A stretch of DNA of 64,000 bases, from positions 2,480,001-2,544,000 of the forward strand of contig CP173058.1 of NCBI GenBank assembly GCA_044772875.1. Reading direction: 5' to 3'. The notes below the pieces were generated by a model, which searched no databases, had not been told where the DNA came from, and saw nothing but the letters and a program-made list of their open reading frames with translations. The position numbers and the translations under genes were made by a program. Within the stretch, counting starts at the first letter, position 1. The number at the start of each line of letters is the position of its first letter. This stretch comes from Morganella morganii_D (GTDB lineage Bacteria; Pseudomonadota; Gammaproteobacteria; Enterobacterales; Enterobacteriaceae). Of the stretch, positions 1 to 9,654 are shown piece after piece.

Positions 1-60
1 AGCGACGAAGATATCCGCAAAACGATTGATGCAGCAGCTTACGCATTCTCTGAGCTGTAA
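1..60 (+). CDS. C-terminal end of a possible heavy-metal-associated (HMA) protein, partial
   Basis: Only the last 19 codons and a TAA stop are inside the window, so the gene begins upstream. The visible tail (S-D-E-D-I-R-K-T-I-D-A-A-A-Y ending F-S-E-L) resembles the last helix and strand of HMA/CopZ-type metal-binding domains, where a D-E-x-I-x-x-x-I-x-x-A-G-Y pattern is common. This is a weak resemblance over a very short piece. A rho-independent terminator follows directly, so it is the last gene of its transcript. Confidence 0.35.
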   Translation, partial: SDEDIRKTIDAAAYAFSEL

Positions 61-78
61 TGCCCGCATAACCTGTCA

Positions 79-107
79 CGCCCGGCATCTGTCCGGGCGT
101 TTTTGTT
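79..107 (+). terminator. Rho-independent terminator
   Basis: A 7-bp GC stem (CGCCCGG / CCGGGCG) with a 7-nt loop is followed by TTTTTGTTT. It lies 19 bases after the stop of the partial gene at the window start. Confidence 0.85.
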
Positions 108-116
108 TATTACTGC

Positions 117-563
117 TCAGAATTCCCGCTGCTCTGTCAGCCAGCCGTTAAAGCGCACCGGGCATTCATCTTTATCGGCCAGTCCGGACGCGATAAAGAT
201 ATTCTTTTTATTCTCTTTATTCACATAGGTGATCCTCAATCCCAGATTAAACACCGGATTGGCGGTAAATAATGCTTTACAGGATTCAGGCGGGCTTTTG
301 GATTTATCCGTCAGGGCATCCGTTTCCTGCGCAAACTGTGCCGTCAGCAGATCTCCGGCTGGTTTTGCAAACAGAACTTCTGTTTGCGTTTTACTTTCAT
401 CGATCTGCTTTATATCAATGTGAAGCGTATGCTCCATCACTATCTGCATTTCCCGGTCAATCGATCGCCCGGGTTTACTGCATTCACTCACGAAGTCCGG
501 CGCGGCAAACAACGGTGCGCTGACCAGTGATAACAGCAACGGCGATAAATATTTCAGTTTTAT
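117..563 (-). CDS. Small secreted protein of unknown function, start codon apparently ATA
   Basis: Not recognised. The mature part of roughly 125 residues holds three cysteines and no membrane segment. The first conventional start in frame is TTG at 539, which gives a truncated signal peptide. Extending the same frame eight codons upstream to an ATA at 563-561 gives an n-region K-L-K-Y-L-S-P followed by L-L-L-S-L-V-S-A-P-L-F-A-A, a textbook Sec signal peptide with cleavage after A-x-A. A GGAG motif sits 11 bases before the ATA, and a TGA closes the frame six codons above it. So the natural start was probably ATG mutated to ATA, or a near-cognate codon is used. The gene is convergent with the terminator at 79-107 and has no partner gene. 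Confidence 0.55.
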   Translation of the reverse strand: MKLKYLSPLLLSLVSAPLFAAPDFVSECSKPGRSIDREMQIVMEHTLHIDIKQIDESKTQTEVLFAKPAGDLLTAQFAQETDALTDKSKSPPESCKALFTANPVFNLGLRITYVNKENKKNIFIASGLADKDECPVRFNGWLTEQREF

Positions 564-1245
564 TCGACAATCAGCTCCGTATCACCACTGTCCGCAATTT
601 CTTTTCTGCGGGATTTTATCAAAACAATACAGCCGGTTTTTGTAACCTTCAGCCCCAGCATATTCTGCATAAAATTTATGCACGCCGTCCAGTGAAAAAG
701 CCCGCGCCGAAACATTATATTTCCATGCCATTTAAGAATATTTCTTATCCGTTAAAACAAATTATCATGATCAAAATTTGATGCGCACCCTGTCATCCGT
801 CTGATGAACCGAAATGTGTGCCGGATTTTTCATTATTGTGGCCGGATTGATGATTCATAATATATTTACCCGGGGTGAAAAACACGGTTCGGCATTTAAA
901 AACCCGTAAATAATAAATATTATTTAATTTTAAATGGCCGGAAATAACATCACGCCGCCGGTAATCATTTAATAACCGGTAATGATTAAAATCTGTATAA
1001 ACAGAATCGCGGCAGCAAGACAGTAATGAATTAATATATTGCTGCCATGCGAAAATCAGACAACGGCATTTGAATTCCGGCCTGTTTCCGGTTACTGTTA
1101 ACTGAACATTTTATATTTGTTACCGTAAAAATACAGATGTGGCATCCGGTTCTGTTATTGTCACAAAAAACCTGTTTTGCGGTGGCGGGATCTGATATAA
1201 CACCCGCCGGTTTTTCCTTTCAGTCAGATACGGAGCGCGGCACTC
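564..1245. other. Gene-free AT-rich intergenic region
   Basis: No frame here has a convincing ribosome site or protein-like composition. A perfect 8-bp inverted repeat with a one-base centre (TGCATAAA-A-TTTATGCA) lies at 666-682 and could be an operator. The rest is AT-rich and must contain the promoter of the AraC-type gene at 1246. Confidence 0.5.
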
Positions 1246-2031
1246 ATGAGAAATATTCCGTTAAAAAGCGTGGATAATATCGCGCGGGATGTCATTGCTC
1301 TCGGCACCGATTATCTGCCTGATACGCTGCTGGAATACCACGCACACCGCCGGGCGCAGTTTTTGTATCCGGCCACCGGGCTGATTGAAGTCAGTACCGC
1401 AGACGGCGAGTGGGTAATCCCGCCTTCCTGCGGAGTGTGGATCCCGGAACAGGTCGCCCATGAGACACGAATGCTGAATGTCAGCACACGCAGTTTGTAT
1501 ATCGAACCGGCAGCAAAGCCGCGCCACGCCGTCAGTTGTGAGGTGGTGAGTGTTTCTCCGCTGCTGCGCCGGTTGCTGCTGGAAGCGGTGGATATCCCGG
1601 CGGAATATGATATTCAGGGGCGTGACGGCGTACTGATGCAGCTGATTCTCTGTGAACTGGCGCGTATGTCTCCGCTGCCGTTTTTTGCGCCGATCCCGCG
1701 TGATGAAAAGCTCGGCCGACTGTGTCGTGAGTTTATGCGCAAACCGGTTATCACCTCACAACCCGGGGAGTGGGCAGAACAACTGTACAAAAGCGGGCGT
1801 TCCTTCAGCCGTTTTTTCCGCACTCAGACCGGGATGTCGTTTTCAGAATGGCGTCAACAGGCTTGTCTTCTTAACTCGCTGTCCCATATTTTGTCCGGAA
1901 AATCGATTACCGAAGTGGCTTATGAGCTGGGCTACAACAGCGCAGGCGCATTCTCAATTATGTTTAAAAAACAGATGGGGCAATCCCCTTCCCATTTTAA
2001 AAATGACGATTCGGACATCCGCCATTTTTAA
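1246..2031 (+). CDS. AraC-family transcriptional regulator with cupin sensor domain
   Basis: The 261-residue protein has an N-terminal cupin-like half (about 1-120, with histidine-bearing strands such as Y-H-A-H-R-R and V-A-H-E) and a C-terminal AraC double helix-turn-helix (about 165-255). The second HTH shows the usual I-T-E-V-A-Y-E-L-G-Y-x-S-A-G-A-F-S-I-M-F-K-K pattern. The architecture matches the NimR/YeaM-type subgroup, which often controls an adjacent exporter, but the neighbour here is formate dehydrogenase on the same strand, about 270 bases downstream. A GGAG motif 11 bases before the ATG supports the start. The ligand and targets cannot be read from the sequence. Confidence 0.85.
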   Translation: MRNIPLKSVDNIARDVIALGTDYLPDTLLEYHAHRRAQFLYPATGLIEVSTADGEWVIPPSCGVWIPEQVAHETRMLNVSTRSLYIEPAAKPRHAVSCEVVSVSPLLRRLLLEAVDIPAEYDIQGRDGVLMQLILCELARMSPLPFFAPIPRDEKLGRLCREFMRKPVITSQPGEWAEQLYKSGRSFSRFFRTQTGMSFSEWRQQACLLNSLSHILSGKSITEVAYELGYNSAGAFSIMFKKQMGQSPSHFKNDDSDIRHF

Positions 2032-2119
2032 ATTGTTTTTTAACAAACATAATCTTATTATGACGCGCAGATGAAATTTGACTTATTTACTTTTTTTCTC
2101 CGGTAGTTTATTTTTTTAT

Positions 2120-2133
2120 TTGATTTGAATCAA
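2120..2133 (+). promoter_or_regulatory. FNR box upstream of fdnG
   Basis: A perfect FNR consensus, TTGAT-N4-ATCAA, 170 bases before the fdnG ATG. In E. coli the fdnGHI operon is activated by FNR under anaerobiosis, so site and gene agree. NarL heptamers were not convincingly found. Confidence 0.8.
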
Positions 2134-2303
2134 TTTGTGTTTTTTTCATCTACCACTTTGTGATTATTTACAAAACACTAAAAACCTCAATTAATAATTA
2201 TTAAACATCAATATTCACTTTCATTGATTTCAGGCAATATAAATTCAACCTTTGCTGATATTCTCCTCACGATTTTTTACAAATAAATAAAAAAGAGGAT
2301 GCG

Positions 2304-5300
2304 ATGAATTTCAGCCGCAGACAGTTCTTTAAGGTTTGTGCCGGTGGTCTCGCCGGAACAACTGCCGCCGCTTTGGGCTTTATACCGTCAGTAGCAATGT
2401 CTAATGTCCGGGAATACAAATTACTCCGTTCAAAAGAGACCCGAAACACCTGCACCTACTGCTCAGTCGGATGCGGATTACTGATTTACAGCATGGGCGA
2501 TGGTGCCATGAATGCCAAATCAGCTATTTTCCACGTCGGGGGTGATCCGGATCATCCGGTCAACCGCGGGGCATTATGCCCGAAAGGTGCCGGTCTGCCC
2601 GATTATATCCATAGTGAAAGCCGCCTGCGTTATCCGCAGTACCGCGCACCGGGCTCAGATAAATGGCAGCGCATCAGCTGGGATGACGCGTTTGAGCGTA
2701 TCGCCCGTCTGATGAAAGCGGATCGTGATGCCAACTTCATTGAGAAAAACAGCGAAGGCACCACGGTAAACCGCTGGCTGACCACCGGGATGCTTTGCGC
2801 CTCTGCGGCCAGCAACGAAACCGGGATGTTAACCCAGAAGTTTACCCGTTCCCTCGGGATGCTGGCAGTCGATAACCAGGCGCGTGTCTGACACGGACCA
2901 ACGGTAGCAAGTCTTGCTCCGACATTTGGTCGCGGTGCCATGACCAACCACTGGGTTGATATCAAAAACGCCAACGTCGTTGTGGTGATGGGCGGGAATG
3001 CTGCGGAAGCGCATCCTGTCGGATTCCGCTGGGCGATGGAAGCAAAAAACAATAATGATGCCACACTGATTGTTATCGATCCGCGCTTTACGCGGACCGC
3101 ATCCGTGGCAGATCACTACATCCCGATCCGTTCCGGAACCGATATCACATTCCTTTCCGGTGTGATCCTGTATCTGATGGAAAACGGGAAATTCCACGAC
3201 GAGTATGTGCGCCATTACACCAATGCGCCGTTACTGGTCCGTGAGGATTATGCATTCAAAGACGGTTTATTCAGCGGCTATGATGCTGAAAAACGCCATT
3301 ACGACAAAACCACCTGGAATTACCAGTTCGGTGAAGACGGTTATGCCCTGCGTGACGACACTCTGCAACATCCGCAGTGTGTGTGGAATCTGCTGAAAGA
3401 GCATGTCAGCCGTTATACCCCGGATATGGTGGAAAAAATCTGCGGCACACCAAAAGCAGATTTCCTCAAAGTCTGTGAAATTCTGGCGTCCACCAGTCCG
3501 GCCAACCGTGCGGCCACCTTCCTGTATGCCCTCGGCTGGACCCAGCATACCGTCGGCGCGCAGAACATCCGCACTATGGCGATGATCCAGTTGCTGCTCG
3601 GCAATATGGGTGTGGCCGGCGGCGGTGTGAACGCCCTGCGCGGTCACTCCAACATTCAGGGACTGACAGACCTGGGTCTGCTCTCTACCAGTTTGCCTGG
3701 TTATCTGACACTGCCGTCTGAGAAACAGACCGATCTCAGCAGCTATCTGAACGCCAATACGCCGAAAGCCACGCTGCCGGGCCAGGTCAACTACTGGAAT
3801 AACTATCCGAAGTTCTTCGTCAGCCTGATGAAATCCTTCTACGGCAATGAAGCAACCAAAGAGAATCAGTGGGGCTACGACTGGCTGCCGAAATGGGACC
3901 AGGCTTATGACGTGCTGAAGTATTTCGACATGATGAACAAAGGCGAAATCAACGGCTATATCTGTCAGGGCTTCAACCCGGTAGCGTCCTTCCCGGACAA
4001 AAACAAAGTGGTCGGTTGCCTGAGCAAACTGAAGTATCTGATAACCGTTGATCCGCTGAGTACCGAAACCGCCGGTTTCTGGCAGAACCACGGTGATATG
4101 AATGATGTTGATACCGCATCCATTCAGACTGAGGTGTTCCGCCTGCCATCCACCTGTTTCGCGGAAGAAGACGGTTCTATCGCCAACTCCGGCCGCTGGT
4201 TACAGTGGCACTGGAAAGCGGCGGATGCCCCGGGGGAAGCCCGCACCGACGGTCAGATCCTTGCCGGTATTCTGTGGAAAATGCGCGAACTGTACGAACG
4301 GGAAGGCGGTCAGGGTGTTGATCAGCTGATGAAAATGTCCTGGGATTACAAACAGCCGTTCAATCCTGAATCCGACGAGGTCGCCAAAGAGAACAACGGC
4401 GTGGCCCTTGAAGATCTGTATGATGCAAGCGGCAATTTACAGGCGAAAAAAGGTGAACTCCTCAGCTCCTTTGCGCTGCTGCGTGATGACGGTTCAACCG
4501 CGTCCTCCTGCTGGATCTACACCGGCTGCTGGACTGAACAGGGCAACCAGATGGCGAAACGGGATAACAGTGATCCGTCCGGTATCGGTAACACCCCCGG
4601 CTGGGCATGGGCATGGCCGCTGAACCGCCGTGTGATCTATAACCGCGCTTCTGCGGATCCGCAGGGTAAACCGTGGGATAAAAACCGTGTGCTTATCGAG
4701 TGGAACGGTAAAAAATGGGTCGGTAACGATATCCCTGACTTCAACGCCTCCGCACCGGAAGCAGGCACCGGACCGTTTATCATGCAGCCGGAAGGGTTAG
4801 GCCGTCTGTTTGCCATCGATAAAATGGCGGAAGGGCCGTTCCCGGAACACTATGAGCCGTTTGAAACGCCGCTCGGCACCAACCCGCTGCATCCGGAAGT
4901 TGTTTCCAACCCGGCTGCCCGTATCTTTGAGGACGACAAAAATCGTCTGGGCCGTCACACAGAATTCCCGTATGTGGGTACGACTTACCGCCTGACAGAG
5001 CATTTCCATACCTGGACCAAACATGCACGGCTCAATGCTATTGCACAGCCGGAACAGTTCGTGGAAATCAGTGAAACTCTGGGGAATGCCAAAGGGATCA
5101 GCAGCGGCGATAAAGTGAAAGTCAGCAGTAAACGCGGTTTTATCCGCGCAGTTGCTGTGGTCACACCGCGTCTTCAGACACTGATGGTGGATGGTAAGCC
5201 GGTCGAAACTGTCGGGATCCCGATTCACTGGGGTTTTGAGGGGGTCGCCCAAAAAGGCTTTATCGCCAACACACTGACGCCGGGAGTCGGTGACGCCAAC

Positions 5301-5351
5301 TCGCAAACGCCCGAATTTAAAGCGTTTTTAGTCAACATCGAGAAGGCGTAA
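2304..5351 (+). CDS. fdnG: Formate dehydrogenase-N alpha subunit, selenocysteine-containing
   Basis: Catalytic molybdenum (bis-MGD) subunit that oxidises formate to CO2 in the periplasm and feeds electrons through FdnH and FdnI to the quinone pool. The reading frame runs through an in-frame TGA at 2889-2891, which is residue 196, the known selenocysteine position of E. coli FdnG. A SECIS hairpin follows. The total length of 1015 residues equals E. coli FdnG. A twin-arginine signal (S-R-R-Q-F-F-K) opens the protein. The N-terminal cluster cysteines are C50, C53, C57 and C92. It starts fdnGHI, with fdnH 9 bases downstream. The lack of fdhE after the operon also favours FdnG over the paralogous FdoG. 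Annotators that treat TGA as stop would split it into pieces of 195 and about 803 residues. Confidence 0.98.
2889..2931 (+). promoter_or_regulatory. Selenocysteine UGA and bacterial SECIS hairpin
   Basis: After the UGA, three nested stems can be paired: GACCAA 2896-2901 with TTGGTC 2926-2931, CGG 2902-2904 with CCG 2919-2921, and AGCAA 2906-2910 with TTGCT 2914-2918. They leave a GTC loop. Counting the U of UGA as 1, the bulged U is at position 17 (2905) and the loop GU at 23-24 (2911-2912). These are the bases that SelB reads in E. coli. Confidence 0.95.
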
Positions 5352-5360
5352 GGAGGAATT

Positions 5361-6251
5361 ATGTCCATGCAATCTCAAGACATTATCAAACGTTCTGCGA
5401 CCAACAGCATAACGCCGCCTCCTCAGGCCCGTGACGATAAGTTTGAAGTCGCAAAACTGATCGACGTGTCCACCTGTATCGGCTGTAAAGCCTGTCAGGT
5501 GGCCTGTTCCGGGTGGAATGACATCCGTGATGAGGTCGGGTTCTGTACCGGGGTTTATGATAACCCGACTGATCTCAGCGCCAAGTCCTGGACCGTGATG
5601 CGGTTCAGCGAAACCAAAGAAAACGGCAAACTGGAGTGGCTTATCCGCAAGGATGGCTGTATGCACTGTTCGGATCCGGGCTGTCTGAAAGCCTGCCCGT
5701 CTGCCGGTGCGATTATTCAGTACGCCAACGGTATCGTTGATTTTCAGTCAGAACACTGCATCGGCTGCGGTTACTGTATTGCGGGTTGCCCGTTCAATAT
5801 TCCGCGTCTGAACCCGAAAGATAACCGGGTTTACAAATGTACGCTCTGTGTTGACCGGGTCAGCGTGGGTCAGGAACCGGCCTGTGTAAAAACCTGTCCG
5901 ACCGGCGCTATCCGTTTCGGTACCAAAAAAGACATGCTGGAAGTGGCGGACGAGCGCGTACAGAAGCTGAAGAAACGCGGCTTTGCCAATGCCGGCATCT
6001 ACAATCCGGACGGTGTCGGCGGCACACATGTGATGTATGTGCTGCAGCACGCAGATAATCCGGCGCTCTATCACGGGCTGCCGGAAGATCCGCAGATTGA
6101 TACACCGATTGATCTCTGGAAAGGGGTACTGAAACCGCTGTCGGCTATCGGGTTTATCGCTACCTTTGCCGGACTGGTTTTCCACTATGTGGGGATCGGC
6201 CCGAACAAAGAGACAAGCGATGAAGAAGAGGAGGAAACTCACCATGAGTAA
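5361..6251 (+). CDS. fdnH: Formate dehydrogenase-N iron-sulfur (beta) subunit
   Basis: A 296-residue electron-transfer subunit carrying four [4Fe-4S] clusters between FdnG and the cytochrome b subunit. Four cysteine groups are visible: C-I-G-C-K-A-C-Q-V-A-C, C-M-H-C-S-D-P-G-C-L-K-A-C-P, C-I-G-C-G-Y-C-I-A-G-C-P, and C-T-L-C with C-V-K-T-C-P. One C-terminal transmembrane helix (around residues 253-275) anchors it on the periplasmic side, followed by an acidic tail. A strong AGGAGG sits just before the ATG, 9 bases after the fdnG stop. Its stop overlaps the fdnI start. Confidence 0.97.
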   Translation: MSMQSQDIIKRSATNSITPPPQARDDKFEVAKLIDVSTCIGCKACQVACSGWNDIRDEVGFCTGVYDNPTDLSAKSWTVMRFSETKENGKLEWLIRKDGCMHCSDPGCLKACPSAGAIIQYANGIVDFQSEHCIGCGYCIAGCPFNIPRLNPKDNRVYKCTLCVDRVSVGQEPACVKTCPTGAIRFGTKKDMLEVADERVQKLKKRGFANAGIYNPDGVGGTHVMYVLQHADNPALYHGLPEDPQIDTPIDLWKGVLKPLSAIGFIATFAGLVFHYVGIGPNKETSDEEEEETHHE

Positions 6252-6900
6252 AAAAAGCAAAATGATCGTCCGCACGAAATTTATTGATCGTGCCTGTCAC
6301 TGGACAGTGGTGATCTGCTTTTTCCTGGTCTCCTTATCCGGTATTGCGCTGTTCTTCCCGACACTGCAATGGCTGACGGAAACCTTCGGAACACCGGCGA
6401 TGGGACGTATTCTGCACCCGTTCTTCGGTGTGCTGATTTTCGTCGTGCTGATGTTTATGTTTTTCCGCTTCGTTAAGCACAACATCCCGGACAGAGAAGA
6501 TCTGCCGTGGATTAAAAATATTATCGAAGTGCTGAAAGGTAACGAGCATCATGTGGCGCGTGTCGGAAAATATAACGCCGGACAGAAAATGATGTTCTGG
6601 AGCATTATGAGCATGATCTTTGTGCTGCTTGCCACCGGGATCATCATCTGGCGTCCGTACTTTGCGCACTACTTCCCGATGTGGATGATCCGCTGGAGTC
6701 TGCTGATCCATGCGACTGCGGCTATCATCCTGATCCACGCCATCCTGATCCATATGTATATGGCATTCTGGGTGAAAGGATCGATCAAAGGCATGGTGGA
6801 AGGTAAAGTCAGCCGCCGCTGGGCGAAAAAACATCACCCGCGCTGGTATGAAGAAGTGGAAGCCGAAGAAGCTGCTGAGGAAGCGAAGCAGAAGAAGTAA
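6244..6900 (+). CDS. fdnI: Formate dehydrogenase-N cytochrome b556 (gamma) subunit
   Basis: A 218-residue integral membrane di-heme protein with four transmembrane helices that passes electrons to menaquinone. Histidines typical of the heme ligands lie in helix 1 (D-R-A-C-H-W) and helix 4 (L-L-I-H-A-T and I-L-I-H). The start ATG at 6244 lies inside the end of fdnH (8-base overlap) and gives the family length (E. coli FdnI has 217 residues). A longer in-frame opening upstream lies within fdnH and is not the gene. The lysine/glutamate-rich tail is cytoplasmic. A terminator follows. Confidence 0.97.
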   Translation: MSKKSKMIVRTKFIDRACHWTVVICFFLVSLSGIALFFPTLQWLTETFGTPAMGRILHPFFGVLIFVVLMFMFFRFVKHNIPDREDLPWIKNIIEVLKGNEHHVARVGKYNAGQKMMFWSIMSMIFVLLATGIIIWRPYFAHYFPMWMIRWSLLIHATAAIILIHAILIHMYMAFWVKGSIKGMVEGKVSRRWAKKHHPRWYEEVEAEEAAEEAKQKK

Positions 6901-6928
6901 GCCGGGAAATCTCCGGTATTACACCAGA

Positions 6929-6956
6929 AAGCGCACCTGACGGTGCGCTTTTTCTG
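6929..6956 (+). terminator. Terminator of fdnGHI
   Basis: AAGCGCACC / GGTGCGCTT stem, 4-base loop, then TTTCTG. It begins 29 bases after the fdnI stop. Confidence 0.85.
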
Positions 6957-6960
6957 TGCA

Positions 6961-6990
6961 CAAAAACAAAACCCGCCTTTCAGCGGGTTT
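6961..6990 (-). terminator. Terminator of mrcB
   Basis: AAACCCGC / GCGGGTTT stem. On the minus strand it is followed by TTTTGTTTTTG, as expected for the end of mrcB at 7016. Confidence 0.8.
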
Positions 6991-7015
6991 TCAGTACATC
7001 TCACAGAACAGAGAA

Positions 7016-9520
7016 TTACTGTTCAAACATCTCTTTCAGCCAGCCCGGCGCTTCTTCGCTCGGCTGCTGAGCCGGTGTCTGCCGGTCGCACAGCGCCTGT
7101 GCATCGGTTGTCCAGACCGGTAATGTCCGGGTAACTCCTATGCCGTTGCAGACAAAGTTTCCATCCGCATTTACAGACATCTCTGCGATATCTTCCGGCG
7201 GTGTGAGGTTCAGTGCCAGCGGCGGCTGATTGTCCAGATAACGGCCATACAGCACCAGTGCACCGGAGCCGCCGTACAGGCCGGACGGGCTGTTGTCATC
7301 CAGCCCCATCCATGAAACAACAACTTCTTTGCCGTCGATACCGACAAACCAGCTGTCGCGCATCAGGTTAGTCGTCCCGGTTTTCCCGGCCAGATGGTAT
7401 TTACCGAATTTTGATCCCAGACGACGGGCTGCTGTACCGCGTTCCACAACCTGCTGCATGCCATACAGAGTCATATAAGCAGCCTGCGGAGCCACAGCGC
7501 GCTGCGCCTGCGGGAAGCTTTGGTATATCACGGTGCCGTCTTCTGCAATCACCGAGCGCAGTGCGGACAGTGTCGCACGGTTACCGCCGCTGCCGATGGT
7601 CTGGAACAGCTGAGAAACCTGCAATGGTGTCAGGTTTACAGCGCCAAGCAGCATCGCCGGGACTTTCTGAATACTTTTCGCCGGCGCGCCGAGACGGACA
7701 AAGGTATCCGCCACCGCATCCAGACCTACCGCCATACCGAGGTTAACGGTCGGCACGTTGACAGAGCGCGCCAGAGCATCCACCAGCATGACCCGGCCGC
7801 TGAAGGTTTTGCTGTCGTTGCGCGGTGACCAGGTACCGCCGCCGCCAGGTACAGTAATGGTCAGCGGCTGGTCTTCCAGCCAGGTATTCAGGCGGTAAGA
7901 GTCAGGAATACCGAGCGCGGTGAGATAGGTCATCGGTTTTGCCAGTGAGCCGATGGAGCGTTCCGCCGCCATTGCGCGGTTAAATCCGGCAAACTGCGGC
8001 TGGGAGCCGCCGACCATCGCACGGACTTCCCCGCTGATGCGGTCAACTACTACCATAGAACCTTCCAGCTCCGGTTTTTTACGTTCCGCACGGATAGCTT
8101 TCACACCCTCTTCAACGGCATTTTCTGCCGCATCCTGTGAAACCGGATCAAGTGTGGTGAAAATTTTCACACCGGACAGATCATCCACTTTATCGCCGAG
8201 CTTCTCACGCAGTTCCTGACGAACCAATTGCATAAAGGCAGGCTGCGGAGTGATCACGCCGCTTTTCTCTTTCACACCCAGCGGACGGGCACTCAGGACA
8301 TCATACATTTCCTGATCGATGACACCGCCCTGCGTTTGCAGAAGTTTCAGCACCACATTACGACGCTCAAGGGCATTTTTAGGGTTACGCCACGGATTAT
8401 AGACAGACGCCCCTTTCACCATCCCCACCAGCAGTGCTACCTGGTCGAGACTCAGTTCATCCACCGGACGGCCGAAATAATAGAGGCTCGCCAGCGGGAA
8501 TCCGCGGATTTGTTCATCCCCGCTCTGCCCCAGATACACTTCGTTAAGATACAATTCCAGAATGCGGTCTTTGTCGTAGCGATAATCCATAATGAGCGCC
8601 ATGTAGGCCTCATTGGCTTTACGCACCAGCGTCCGTTCGTTGGATAAGAACAGGTTTTTCACCAGCTGCTGTGTCAGGGTACTGCCACCCTGTACCGCAC
8701 GTCCTGCCGTCAGGTTTGCCAGAAGGGCACGCCCGATGGAGGTGATGCTGATACCGTCATGTTCATAGAAATTACGGTCTTCGGTTACCAGCAGAGCTTT
8801 GACCAGCTCATCCGGGAAGCCGCTGCGGGCCAGGAACAACCGCTGTTCACCATTTGCGGATTGCAGCATGGTGATCAGTTTCGGATCGAGGCGGAAGAAA
8901 CCGAATTCACGGCCGTTATCCATGTTTTCAATTTTTTCCAGTCCGCTGCTGCCGAAGGTCAGACGGGCATTGATCTGCCCTTCTTTACTGTCCGGGAAAT
9001 CAAACGGGCGGCGCAGCATCTGAATGGTATTGCCGGTCACGGAAAATTCACCGGCACGGGTGATTTTAGTGACTTTGCGGTACTGCATACCTTCAAGCAG
9101 TTTAACCATCTCATTCAGGCTGTAATCCATGCCCGGCTCGAGGTTCACGGTACGTCCGTAAACCGCAGCAGGCAGATCCCAGACTTTGCCGTCCAGGCGG
9201 TCACTGATTTTCCCGGCCAGCCAGACGCCGTAAATCCCCAGCAGGATGGCCATCACAATACCGAGTTTGATCAGGAACCAGAACCAGCGCCAGCGTCGTT
9301 TGGGCGGCTTGTTTTTACGCCCTTTTTTACTCATGCGCGAGGTATCCTCTTCATCGTCATAATCATCATCCGGTTCGTCATCACTGAATTCATCATCGTA
9401 TTCAATATCATCGTCATAATCCTCATCCCGGCGGCGACGGCGGTCTGAGCGCCCTCTTTTTTTACCGGCAGACGCTTTATTGCCCCTGCGGCCGGTGGGT
9501 TCACGATCAAAATCAGACAT
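7016..9520 (-). CDS. mrcB: Penicillin-binding protein 1B, bifunctional transglycosylase/transpeptidase
   Basis: Class A PBP that polymerises glycan strands and cross-links peptides in the periplasm. The 834 residues begin with a highly charged cytoplasmic tail (basic then Asp/Glu-rich, 1-75) and one transmembrane helix (about 79-101). Next comes the UB2H-like region that binds the LpoB activator in E. coli. The transglycosylase domain has catalytic Glu247 in T-E-D-R-N-F-Y-E-H-D-G. The transpeptidase carries S525-x-x-K528, S-V-N at 586-588 and K-T-G-T at 713-716. Length is close to E. coli PBP1b (844). Adjacent to hrpB as in E. coli, though here both genes run on the same strand. Confidence 0.97.
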   Translation of the reverse strand: MSDFDREPTGRRGNKASAGKKRGRSDRRRRRDEDYDDDIEYDDEFSDDEPDDDYDDEEDTSRMSKKGRKNKPPKRRWRWFWFLIKLGIVMAILLGIYGVWLAGKISDRLDGKVWDLPAAVYGRTVNLEPGMDYSLNEMVKLLEGMQYRKVTKITRAGEFSVTGNTIQMLRRPFDFPDSKEGQINARLTFGSSGLEKIENMDNGREFGFFRLDPKLITMLQSANGEQRLFLARSGFPDELVKALLVTEDRNFYEHDGISITSIGRALLANLTAGRAVQGGSTLTQQLVKNLFLSNERTLVRKANEAYMALIMDYRYDKDRILELYLNEVYLGQSGDEQIRGFPLASLYYFGRPVDELSLDQVALLVGMVKGASVYNPWRNPKNALERRNVVLKLLQTQGGVIDQEMYDVLSARPLGVKEKSGVITPQPAFMQLVRQELREKLGDKVDDLSGVKIFTTLDPVSQDAAENAVEEGVKAIRAERKKPELEGSMVVVDRISGEVRAMVGGSQPQFAGFNRAMAAERSIGSLAKPMTYLTALGIPDSYRLNTWLEDQPLTITVPGGGGTWSPRNDSKTFSGRVMLVDALARSVNVPTVNLGMAVGLDAVADTFVRLGAPAKSIQKVPAMLLGAVNLTPLQVSQLFQTIGSGGNRATLSALRSVIAEDGTVIYQSFPQAQRAVAPQAAYMTLYGMQQVVERGTAARRLGSKFGKYHLAGKTGTTNLMRDSWFVGIDGKEVVVSWMGLDDNSPSGLYGGSGALVLYGRYLDNQPPLALNLTPPEDIAEMSVNADGNFVCNGIGVTRTLPVWTTDAQALCDRQTPAQQPSEEAPGWLKEMFEQ

Positions 9521-9654
9521 GCTCTCTCCCGTCAGTCTGTCTGCCGCACAGTGATGTGCCGGGCGGGACAGGCGGTTATTTCATCAGTCACTATTGTCGC
9601 CGATTCCGGCAACAGACACAGTAAAAATCCGTTAAACAAAGACTATCTTTGCAT

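Noticed and set aside
527..781. 84-codon plus-strand frame in the gap before the AraC gene
   Set aside because: No ribosome site, composition not protein-like, and partly opposite the secreted-protein gene.
2151..2157. NarL heptamer TACCACT upstream of fdnG
   Set aside because: It departs from the TACYYMT consensus at a key position and no partner site is nearby.
2889..2891. TGA inside fdnG as a nonsense mutation or frameshift
   Set aside because: The codon is at the exact selenocysteine position, the frame continues unchanged, and a correct SECIS hairpin follows.
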